Below the pieces are notes generated by a model. The model saw only the letters and a program-made list of their open reading frames with translations. It had not been told where the DNA came from and searched no databases. A stretch of 7,623 nt of DNA, taken from contig JAOZLQ010000112.1 of assembly GCA_029934755.1 (NCBI GenBank), forward strand, positions 1 through 7,623. The letters are read 5' to 3'. Origin of the DNA: Desulfuromusa sp. (GTDB lineage: Bacteria > Desulfobacterota > Desulfuromonadia > Desulfuromonadales > Geopsychrobacteraceae). Of this stretch, positions 1 through 5,582 are shown in pieces. Positions within the stretch are counted from its first letter, which is position 1. Each line of letters opens with the position of its first letter. A program made the position numbers and the translations under genes.

Positions 1-2
1 GT

Positions 3-461
3 GATTCCTGGGGACAGATTGAAGATGGTGAATATGCCTCCTGGTCGGCTGGTTTGCAGCTACGCCTACCCCTGCAGGGAGGGATTGAAAGCCGCAGCAA
101 ATTGAAAAAATCTGAATTGGAAAAACGTCGTCAATTGATGGTTTTGAAGGATATCGAAATTGAACTGAAAAACCGGATTGATACCGCCATCGACAACGTG
201 GCAAGGACAACGGAACAGTTACAGTACGCTGAGCAGATCATCGATATTCAAAAAAGGTTATTCGATACCGAGTTGATCAAATTAAAGGCAGGTCAAAGCA
301 GTAGCCGACTGGTACTGGAAAAGGAAGATAATTACCGTTCCGCCAGAGAAACCGCATTGACCAATACCGTGAAACGACAAAGAGCCCTGGTGGAAATGGA
401 ACTGGCCAGCGGCACCATCCTGCAAAAGTACGGGGTGGATATTATGGAGACAAAGCTTTGA
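3..461 (+). CDS. TolC-family outer membrane channel protein, C-terminal part (5' truncated by window edge)
   Basis: The frame is open from base 3 to the TGA at 459-461 and gives 152 residues with no stop; the true start lies upstream of the window. The fragment has the usual C-terminal repeat of TolC-family (OEP) proteins. A short strand with a G-L-Q-L-R-L-P-L pattern is followed by two long, charged, heptad-like helices. The second contains the family-like stretch LFDTELIKLKAGQSSS and then ELASGTILQKYGV near the end, which matches the usual 'a.G.tl..ygv' C-terminus. Such proteins form trimeric channels through the outer membrane and periplasm and dock onto membrane fusion proteins. The next gene encodes such an adaptor and overlaps this one by 4 bases, which supports a shared transcript and complex. 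An internal TTG at 54 is only a chance start inside the gene. The family call is firm, but the transported substrate cannot be read from the sequence. Confidence 0.87.
   Translation, partial: DSWGQIEDGEYASWSAGLQLRLPLQGGIESRSKLKKSELEKRRQLMVLKDIEIELKNRIDTAIDNVARTTEQLQYAEQIIDIQKRLFDTELIKLKAGQSSSRLVLEKEDNYRSARETALTNTVKRQRALVEMELASGTILQKYGVDIMETKL
446..450 (+). promoter_or_regulatory. Ribosome binding site for the soluble adaptor gene
   Basis: GGAGA lies 7 bases upstream of the TTG at 458 and inside the end of the TolC-like gene. It is the best Shine-Dalgarno match in this stretch and decides for the TTG start. The next in-frame alternative, GTG at 467, would be too far away. Confidence 0.6.
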
Positions 462-1336
462 ATAGAGTGAGAATAAATATCTCCACACTGGGAAGGAAAC
501 TTCCTTCATGGGGAATAAGTAAATTTCTGCTTGCCGGAATCGTCCTGAGTACTTTGCTCTGCACTCCCCAGCTATCACCTGCGGAGCAAGTCGGAATCTC
601 AGGTTTCACCGAACCGGCACAAGATTCTGCCTTGGGACTTTCGATCACCGGGCGGGTCACAGCAATCAAGGTTGCCGAAGGGGAAAAGGTCAAACAGGGA
701 CAGTTGCTTCTACAACTGGATCAAGACCTGGAACAGTTGGAAGTGAAACGGCGCAAGCTACTCTGGGAAAGTAAAATTGAAATTGAATCGGTGCGCCTGC
801 AGGTCAAAACACTAAAGAATCATTTAAATTCTACCCGTGATCTATATCAATCAACCGGCTCAATCCCCCGTGAGGAGCTGGAAAATAAAGAACTGGAATA
901 TGCCTTTGCGGTCGCCGAACTCAACCGGCTGAAAATAGCGGAACAAAGAGAAAAGATTGAATACAATACTGCCAGGCAGCAGCTCGCCAAACGTAATCTC
1001 TACGCCCCCTTTGCCGGACAGATCGCAGAAATACTGATTGGTATTGGCGAAAACTGTGAAGTTGATACGCCACTGATCCGTCTGGTTGATAGCAGTCGCG
1101 GTTATTTTGTTGCCAACGTGGAACTGGAAATAGTGACCCGTTTAGCGCTGGGACAGCAGGTTCAACTGCAGCTTCAGAGTGGTGGCGATCCGGTAAACAT
1201 AGAAGCAAAGCTGGTTTTTATCAGCCCCTTGATCGACCCGGCCAGTGGGCTACGAAAGATCAAAGCCGAATTTGACAATCAAGAACAGAAAATCGTTCCC
1301 GGAGTTGCTGGTTTGCTGCTGCTGCCAGAACAGTAA
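458..1336 (+). CDS. Periplasmic adaptor subunit (membrane fusion protein, HlyD/RND-MFP type) with signal peptide
   Basis: This 292-residue protein starts at a TTG that overlaps the TGA of the TolC-like gene (TTGA). It has a basic N-terminus and a hydrophobic core at about residues 23-35 (KFLLAGIVLSTLL), with a plausible signal peptidase I site after Ala42 (SPA|EQ). Cys35 does not sit in a good lipobox, so an ordinary secreted protein is favoured over a lipoprotein. Residues about 62-90 form the first half of a lipoyl-like barrel-sandwich (GRVTAIKVAEGEKVKQGQLL). Residues about 90-180 form an alpha-helical hairpin, and residues about 181-210 the second lipoyl half (NLYAPFAGQIAEI). A beta-barrel follows, ending in FISPLIDPASGLRKIKAEFDN and a PGVAGLLLL strand typical of RND-type adaptors. 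It is short for the family, and the C-terminal membrane-proximal domain is missing or small. It should bridge the TolC protein to inner-membrane partners in the periplasm. No pump gene is adjacent. Confidence 0.85.
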   Translation: MNRVRINISTLGRKLPSWGISKFLLAGIVLSTLLCTPQLSPAEQVGISGFTEPAQDSALGLSITGRVTAIKVAEGEKVKQGQLLLQLDQDLEQLEVKRRKLLWESKIEIESVRLQVKTLKNHLNSTRDLYQSTGSIPREELENKELEYAFAVAELNRLKIAEQREKIEYNTARQQLAKRNLYAPFAGQIAEILIGIGENCEVDTPLIRLVDSSRGYFVANVELEIVTRLALGQQVQLQLQSGGDPVNIEAKLVFISPLIDPASGLRKIKAEFDNQEQKIVPGVAGLLLLPEQ

Positions 1337-1366
1337 AGTATCTATAAAACATAAAACTATTTTAGC

Positions 1367-1386
1367 CACGGACTCACACGGACAAA
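1367..1386 (+). repeat. Short degenerate tandem repeat in intergenic gap
   Basis: Two adjacent 10-base units, cacggactca and cacggacaaa, share their first seven bases. They are followed at about 1411-1428 by an A/G-rich stretch (ctcgcacaaagacataaag). Similar 'ccacggac...cacggac' and 'cgcaaagac' strings are, from memory, common in intergenic DNA of several environmental Proteobacteria. This looks like a worn copy of such dispersed sequence. No coding potential is seen. Confidence 0.4.
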
Positions 1387-1476
1387 GGCGGGACAGAGTC
1401 AAAAATTTATCTCGCACAAAGACATAAAGTTCACTGACTTTTTAAATACCAGAACAGGCTCTATCGCTTCGCGAGC

Positions 1477-1567
1477 ACCCCCATCCCAACCTTCCCCCAT
1501 CAAGCGGGGAAGGAATTAAAATTTCCTCTCCCTGACTTGTGGGGGAGAGGGTTAGGGAGGGGGGAAG
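1477..1567. repeat. Nested inverted repeat (REP/MITE-like intergenic element)
   Basis: A C-rich arm at about 1478-1498 (cccccatcccaaccttcccc) is an imperfect reverse complement of a G-rich arm at about 1541-1564 (gggggagagggttagggagg and following G). The centre is AT-rich (1514-1524). Each half also folds by itself. ccttcccc (1490-1497) pairs with ggggaagg (1506-1513) over an 8-base loop, and cctctccc (1525-1532) pairs with gggagagg (1543-1550) over a 10-base loop. The whole could form one long cruciform or two stem-loops. The motif resembles the widespread 'ccctaaccctctccc' family of proteobacterial intergenic repeats. It separates the TolC/adaptor pair from the downstream three genes and could affect transcript stability or partial termination. 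No transposase is present. Confidence 0.75.
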
Positions 1568-1584
1568 ATCTTGGTTTTATACTG

Positions 1585-1593
1585 TTTTTTTTT
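1585..1593 (+). repeat. Homopolymer run of nine T near the start of the GAF-HlyD gene
   Basis: Nine consecutive T bases lie between the two candidate start codons of the next gene, TTG 1571 and GTG 1604. If translation starts at the TTG, slippage here would switch the frame. If it starts at the GTG, the tract is only untranslated leader. Confidence 0.6.
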
Positions 1594-1599
1594 GGATGA
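1594..1599 (+). promoter_or_regulatory. Possible ribosome binding site for GTG start at 1604
   Basis: GGATGA is a moderate Shine-Dalgarno match 4 bases upstream of the GTG. The competing site is GGAGG at 1556-1560, 10 bases before the TTG at 1571. That one belongs to the G-rich arm of the inverted repeat, so its match may be accidental. Confidence 0.35.
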
Positions 1600-1603
1600 C
1601 AAT

Positions 1604-3415
1604 GTGCCAAACATTACCTCAATTAAAGATCTACATTCTTTCACCGGGCATCTCGGTCAATTCTGGCCTGCCTTTCTGGCATTTACCTGCCAACAGGTGC
1701 AAGCTGACGGCTGCATTCTACTGACCAAAAAAACAACCGGATGGCACCATTATTATCAGTGGCCGGAAAAAAATTCACAACAAACCACAAAAAAACCAAT
1801 CCCTGAACCTCTTTCAAAAATTGCCGACAAATCTCTGGAAAAGGGACAATTTGTCCTGCTTGGGCAGAAGGACAATGCTCCTATGCTCATTGGTTTACGT
1901 TTGGAAGAGCAGCAATCTAAAACTCCAAAAATATGTATTTTCAGCTTACCCGCACAACATGCCCCCGCTGCCAAGGTGATCTCACAAACATTGCAACTGC
2001 TAGCCGATGCTCCCCAAATATACCAACGTGAAAGAACTAACCAACTGGCGCAACAGAATCAGGTCTGCTTTGCTGAAGCTCTTGACCTGTTGTTGTTATT
2101 AAATGAGCAGAAAAAGTTTATCGCCGCCGCGATGATAGTTGTGAATGAAACTGCCGCTCGCTACCGTTGCAGTCGCGTCAGTCTGGGCTGGCTTGAAAAA
2201 GGCTATATTCGTCTCCAGAGTATCAGCCACATGGAACAATTTGAGCCGAAGATGGAGATCGTCAATCAGCTTGAAGCGGCGATGGAAGAAGCCCTTGATC
2301 AGGATGAGGAAATCCAGTTCCCCGCTCCACAATCTGCCAGTTCGGTCAGCCACGATCACGAAAAGTATGCTGACAATCAACAGGTGCAACAAGTGCTTTC
2401 CCTGCCGTTGCGGATAGCCGGACAACCGGTTGGAGTCCTGACCTGTGAACGGGCAACCGGACCCTTCAGTACCAACGATATCCGCAGTTTAAGAATCCTT
2501 TGTGATCAGATTTCTATTCCCCTTGATGACCGAAAGAAAACGGATCGCTGGTTCGGGGCCAGAGGGGCTGAGGGTATCAAGAAAAAAGCCTCTGGCCTGC
2601 TGGGAGCCGAGCATACGCTGGCAAAGTTGATTGGCCTGTTATGCTGCGGTCTGCTGCTGGCAATCATCACTATCAAACTGCCCTATCGCGTTGAGGCACC
2701 ATTTATTTTACGCAGTAAAGATGTCCGCCAGGTTACAGCCCCATTTGCCGGGTACATAGATCAGGTTCAGGCTGAAATTGGTCAAAAAGTTGAACCTGGC
2801 AGTCTGCTTTTAAATCTCGATAACAGCGATTTGTTATTGGAAGAAGCGGCAGCATTGGCTAATCAGGTTCGTTTTTTGCGCGAGGCAGAAAAGTTCCGGG
2901 CAAGAAATGCCCTGATTGATATGAAAATAGCCCAGGCTCAGGCAGATCAAGCCCAAGCCCAGCTGGAACTGATCCAGTACCGGATAAGTCAGGCACAACT
3001 GCGCTCCCCCATCTCCGGAATCATTGTTGAGGGTGATAACAGCGAACGTCGCGGCGCTCCGGTTGAAAAAGGGGAACTGCTGTTCAAAGTGGCACGGCAT
3101 GAAAAACTATTTGCCGAGATCAAAATTACCGAACAAGATATCCATGAAATCAACGCTGAACAGGCCGGTGAACTCGCCTTTGTCAGTCGTCCACAACAAA
3201 GCTATCCTTTTCTGATCGCACAGATTGATCCACTGGCACACTCTGAAGATTCCGGTAATATTTTTGTCGGCCGAAGTAAAGTTTTTGCTGCGGGTGAATC
3301 GTGGTGGCGACCTGGGATGAGTGGTATTGCCAAAATTGAAATCGACAAACGGAGAATCATCTGGATCATCAGTCATCGTACCGTCAATTTTCTGCGTCTA
3401 CTGATTTGGTGGTAA
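1604..3415 (+). CDS. GAF domain-containing, membrane-anchored HlyD-family adaptor
   Basis: This 603-residue protein starts at GTG 1604; a TTG at 1571 would add 11 residues. I prefer the GTG because the protein then begins MPNITSIKDLHSFTGH, and the extra residues are encoded by repeat-flanking, T-rich DNA. Residues about 5-140 form a cytoplasmic region that may be a divergent first GAF-like fold. Residues about 167-307 look like a GAF domain, containing AARYRCSRVSLGWLEKG, then LSLPLRIAGQPVGVLTCE, then FSTNDIRSLRILCDQI. A basic linker precedes one transmembrane helix at about 339-358. The rest is an HlyD-type periplasmic part: first lipoyl half (about 374-404, VTAPFAGYIDQV), an AQAQADQAQAQLEL coiled coil, second half (about 467-497, LRSPISGIIVEGDN), and a beta-barrel. 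The C-terminus ends in a hydrophobic, aromatic stretch (LLIWW). The topology implies cytoplasmic sensing or docking coupled to the periplasmic conduit. The ligand is unknown. It lies 4 bases before the M50 gene. Confidence 0.82.
   Translation: MPNITSIKDLHSFTGHLGQFWPAFLAFTCQQVQADGCILLTKKTTGWHHYYQWPEKNSQQTTKKPIPEPLSKIADKSLEKGQFVLLGQKDNAPMLIGLRLEEQQSKTPKICIFSLPAQHAPAAKVISQTLQLLADAPQIYQRERTNQLAQQNQVCFAEALDLLLLLNEQKKFIAAAMIVVNETAARYRCSRVSLGWLEKGYIRLQSISHMEQFEPKMEIVNQLEAAMEEALDQDEEIQFPAPQSASSVSHDHEKYADNQQVQQVLSLPLRIAGQPVGVLTCERATGPFSTNDIRSLRILCDQISIPLDDRKKTDRWFGARGAEGIKKKASGLLGAEHTLAKLIGLLCCGLLLAIITIKLPYRVEAPFILRSKDVRQVTAPFAGYIDQVQAEIGQKVEPGSLLLNLDNSDLLLEEAAALANQVRFLREAEKFRARNALIDMKIAQAQADQAQAQLELIQYRISQAQLRSPISGIIVEGDNSERRGAPVEKGELLFKVARHEKLFAEIKITEQDIHEINAEQAGELAFVSRPQQSYPFLIAQIDPLAHSEDSGNIFVGRSKVFAAGESWWRPGMSGIAKIEIDKRRIIWIISHRTVNFLRLLIWW
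3408..3412 (+). promoter_or_regulatory. Ribosome binding site for the M50 gene
   Basis: GGTGG lies within the last codons of the GAF-HlyD gene, 7 bases before ATG 3420. A second match, AAGGA (3414-3418), is only one base from the ATG and is too close to be the main site. Translation is probably coupled to the upstream stop at 3413-3415. Confidence 0.4.
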
Positions 3416-3419
3416 GGAT

Positions 3420-4142
3420 ATGACAACCAATCAACGCACATTCAGTGAATCCTGGCATCGTGTTGCCGAGTTGCGGGTGGCATTGCGACCGTCTGTTACA
3501 ATCCGCAGACAGCTGTTTCGGGGCGAAACCTGGTATGTTCTGCAAGATCCATTCAATAACAATTTTTTCCGCTTGTCTCAAGCCGCCTATAATTTTGTCA
3601 TCCGCCTGAAAAATTCCCACTCAGTCGCCCAGGTCTGGGATGAATGCCTCAAACACGATCCCGATTCAGCGCCAGGACAAGATGAAGTGATTCAGTTACT
3701 GGCACAGCTTTATCATGCCAACCTGCTGTTCTGTGAACTCGCCATCGACAGTCAGAAACTCTTCGACCGTTACCGTGAAAGGCAACAGCGGGAAAGTCGC
3801 GGCAAGTTACTCAGTCTGATGTTTTTCCGGATCCCGTTGTTCGACCCGCAACCCTGGCTCAATAAATATTCCACCCTGGTGCAATTGATCACCAGCCGCT
3901 TTGCTTGTGCCATCTGGCTGTTAGTCTTGTTGCTGGCAGGTAAGAGTTTAATTGAACATTTCTCTATGTTGACCAGCGAAACAAAAAACCTGCTCGCTTT
4001 TGACAATCTGCTGTTGCTCTATTGCGGGCTGGTGATCGTCAAAACTTTGCATGAGCTGGGCCATACCATGGTCTGCAAACGTTTTGGCGGAGAAGTTCAC
4101 ACCGTTGGGATCATGTTTATTGTTTTTGCTCCCATCCCCTAA
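3420..4142 (+). CDS. N-terminal half of the split M50 protease (PqqD-like domain, two TM helices, HELGH motif)
   Basis: Read literally, this is a 240-residue protein ending ...IMFIVFAPIP before TAA. Residues about 20-105 (LRPSVTIRRQLFRGETWYVL, then NNFFRLSQAAYNFV, and EVIQLLAQLYHANLL) have the strand-strand-helix pattern of PqqD-like peptide-recognition domains. That domain would sit in the cytoplasm. Two hydrophobic segments follow, the second leading straight into HELGH (211-215). Alone it lacks the aspartate zinc ligand and the rest of the membrane core, so it is unlikely to be an active protease. It should be read together with the segment directly downstream. Confidence 0.6.
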   Translation: MTTNQRTFSESWHRVAELRVALRPSVTIRRQLFRGETWYVLQDPFNNNFFRLSQAAYNFVIRLKNSHSVAQVWDECLKHDPDSAPGQDEVIQLLAQLYHANLLFCELAIDSQKLFDRYRERQQRESRGKLLSLMFFRIPLFDPQPWLNKYSTLVQLITSRFACAIWLLVLLLAGKSLIEHFSMLTSETKNLLAFDNLLLLYCGLVIVKTLHELGHTMVCKRFGGEVHTVGIMFIVFAPIP

Positions 4143-4145
4143 ATG
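4140..4145 (+). other. In-frame ochre stop directly followed by ATG (TAAATG) inside the M50 gene
   Basis: The codon series is CCC-ATC-CCC-TAA-ATG-GAC-GCA. A single base change from TAT or TAC (Tyr) explains the TAA. TAA also terminates three other genes in the window (ends at 1336, 3415 and 7564), so it is an ordinary stop codon here. The adjacent ATG might allow reinitiation, but no Shine-Dalgarno sequence precedes it (tgctcccatcccc). Confidence 0.8.
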
Positions 4146-5582
4146 GACGCAACGGCCAGTTGGTCTTTTCGCGAACGTCGACAACGGATTCTGGTCGCAA
4201 CAGCGGGCATGTTATTTGAGTTTTTTGCAGCCGCCGGTGCAGCTTTGCTCTGGGTCAATACCGGCCCCGGGGCGATTCACAGTTTGGCGTTGAATATCCT
4301 CATCGTTGCATCGGTTTCAACCCTGCTATTCAATGCCAATCCCTTGCTCCGCTATGATGGCTATTACATCCTTTCTGACCTGCTCGATATTCCGAATCTA
4401 CAACCTCGCTCCCTTGCCCATTTGAAACATCTGGCGCGACGTTATCTGTTCGGCCTGACACATTCCAGCAGTCCGACAGAGAGTCAAAAAGAAGCCTTCT
4501 GGCTAACCGGATACGGCATTCTCAGCGGCATTTATCGACTCCTTGTCTACGGAGGAATCATCCTCTTTGTTGCGGATCGCTTTCTGCTGGCAGGGATGTT
4601 GATGGCAGTTTTCTGTCTGCTGATCTGGGGGATACTTCCGATTGGCCGCTTTATTAATTATCTACTCACCAGTCCGGAGTTAAACAGAGTTCGCCCGAAA
4701 GCAGTCATCACCAGTTTGTTTGCATTTGTTTTAATCGCCGCCCTGCTCATGGCAGTTCCATTACCAAATCGGTTTCGGGCTCCGGGTATTCTTGAGGCAA
4801 CAAACCATATTGAAATATCTACTCAGACAGATGGGCAACTGGTTGAGGTTTTTCGCTCTAACGGCTCCCCCGTCAACGAGGGAGACCCCCTGTTCAAACT
4901 GGTCAGTCCAGAGCTTGGAATTGAGCTCAAGCTGGTCGTTGCCCAAAAGGATGAAGTTCTTTCACTCCAGCAACAAGAAGCTGTTCTGCAGGGTGATAGT
5001 GCCCGCCTCACTTTGCAGAAACGTCTGGTCGCTTTAAATGACAAGTTGGCAGAGTTACAGCGGCGTCAACAGTCACTGCTGGTATCCGCAAGCCAATCCG
5101 GAATCTGGTTTGCTCCGCAGCAAAAGCAACTGATCGGCAGTTGGCTACCGAGAGGAATCAAGCTGGGTGAAATTATTGCAAACGATCATTTTCGTTTTAC
5201 CGCTGTCATCCGTCAGGAGGAAGCGGCAAACATTTTCTCTCTTCAATCTGCTGAGCAGAGTATCGTCCGTTTGGCTGGAATTGAAAACAGCGAATTTCGA
5301 GTCAAAAACTATCAGGTTATCCCCTTTGAACAAGGGAAACTACCGTCCGCAGTCCTCGGTTGGAAAGGTGGAGGGACAATTCCGGTAACCGGAACCGATG
5401 TGCAAGGGCTGCAGACCATAGAGCCATTCTTCCGCATTTCTGCCGATCTTGAGAATGCTGGTGATCAAGCATTACGGCACGGTCATTCCGGGCAGATTCG
5501 CTTTAATCTCCCCGCTGAACCATTGATGAAACAGCTTTATCGTAAAACCAGACAATTCCTGCAGCAACGGTATCAGACATGA
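4143..5582 (+). CDS. C-terminal half of the split M50 protease (TM core with NPLLRYDGYY motif, HlyD-like periplasmic domain)
   Basis: Read alone this is 479 residues from ATG 4143. It opens with MDATASWSFRERRQRILVAT, which is the internal sequence that normally follows the HExxH half, so this ATG is not the ancestral start. Membrane helices lie at about 16-38, 48-65, 129-146, 149-167 and 187-206. Asp72 in NPLLRYDGYY is the expected third zinc ligand, separated here from HELGH. From about residue 210 the chain is periplasmic. FRAPGILEATNHIEISTQTD and GSPVNEGDPLFKL are a lipoyl half-motif, 255-312 is a glutamine-rich coiled coil, and SGIWFAPQQKQLIGSWLPRG and a beta-barrel follow. Even without protease activity this part could act as a membrane-anchored adaptor. 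Its TGA overlaps the start of the SecA-like gene (ATGA). Confidence 0.6.
   Translation: MDATASWSFRERRQRILVATAGMLFEFFAAAGAALLWVNTGPGAIHSLALNILIVASVSTLLFNANPLLRYDGYYILSDLLDIPNLQPRSLAHLKHLARRYLFGLTHSSSPTESQKEAFWLTGYGILSGIYRLLVYGGIILFVADRFLLAGMLMAVFCLLIWGILPIGRFINYLLTSPELNRVRPKAVITSLFAFVLIAALLMAVPLPNRFRAPGILEATNHIEISTQTDGQLVEVFRSNGSPVNEGDPLFKLVSPELGIELKLVVAQKDEVLSLQQQEAVLQGDSARLTLQKRLVALNDKLAELQRRQQSLLVSASQSGIWFAPQQKQLIGSWLPRGIKLGEIIANDHFRFTAVIRQEEAANIFSLQSAEQSIVRLAGIENSEFRVKNYQVIPFEQGKLPSAVLGWKGGGTIPVTGTDVQGLQTIEPFFRISADLENAGDQALRHGHSGQIRFNLPAEPLMKQLYRKTRQFLQQRYQT

Larger units (their letters stand above)
3420..5582 (+). pseudogene. M50 (site-2 protease-like) metalloprotease fused to PqqD-like and HlyD-like domains, interrupted by in-frame TAA
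   Basis: The frame from ATG 3420 to TGA 5580-5582 is one continuous gene of 720 codons except for TAA at 4140-4142 (codon 241). No frame change occurs, and the 479 codons after the stop are clean. Domains in order are: a PqqD-like winged-helix region (about 20-105), two membrane helices (about 161-178 and 192-211), HELGH at 211-215 as zinc ligands and catalytic Glu, then more membrane helices. Codons 307-316 give NPLLRYDGYY, with Asp313 as the expected third zinc ligand. A last helix (about 428-447) is followed by a periplasmic HlyD-like lipoyl/coiled-coil/beta-barrel region to the end. The stop separates the two halves of the active site. In relatives known to me the segment reads P-Y-(V/C)-D, so tyrosine is expected at the TAA. 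If the stop is real and not bypassed, the gene is inactivated; everything else looks functional. Confidence 0.8.

Noticed and set aside
282..693. Minus-strand frames across the TolC/adaptor junction
   Set aside because: They are antisense to two well-supported genes, with no domain or ribosome binding site of note.
1525..1593. Intrinsic terminator formed by the second stem-loop and the T run
   Set aside because: The T run begins more than 30 bases after the stem ends at 1550, and the intervening G-rich sequence is not typical; it is better explained as part of the inverted repeat.
1337..1600. Sigma-70 promoter for the downstream three genes
   Set aside because: Several AT-rich -10-like strings exist (for example near 1340 and 1441), but none has a well-spaced, convincing -35 partner.
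1539..1724. Small plus-strand frame overlapping the repeat and the start of the GAF-HlyD gene
   Set aside because: It begins inside the inverted repeat and runs out of frame over the real gene, with no recognisable protein features.
4140..4142. TAA as a recoded sense codon
   Set aside because: Three other genes in the window end at TAA at the expected C-termini, so TAA works as a normal stop in this genome.
4051..4293. Alternative plus-frame reading spanning the TAA in the M50 gene, as a possible frameshift bypass
   Set aside because: Its peptide does not resemble M50 sequence. The family sequence continues in the original frame right after the stop, so no frameshift is needed.
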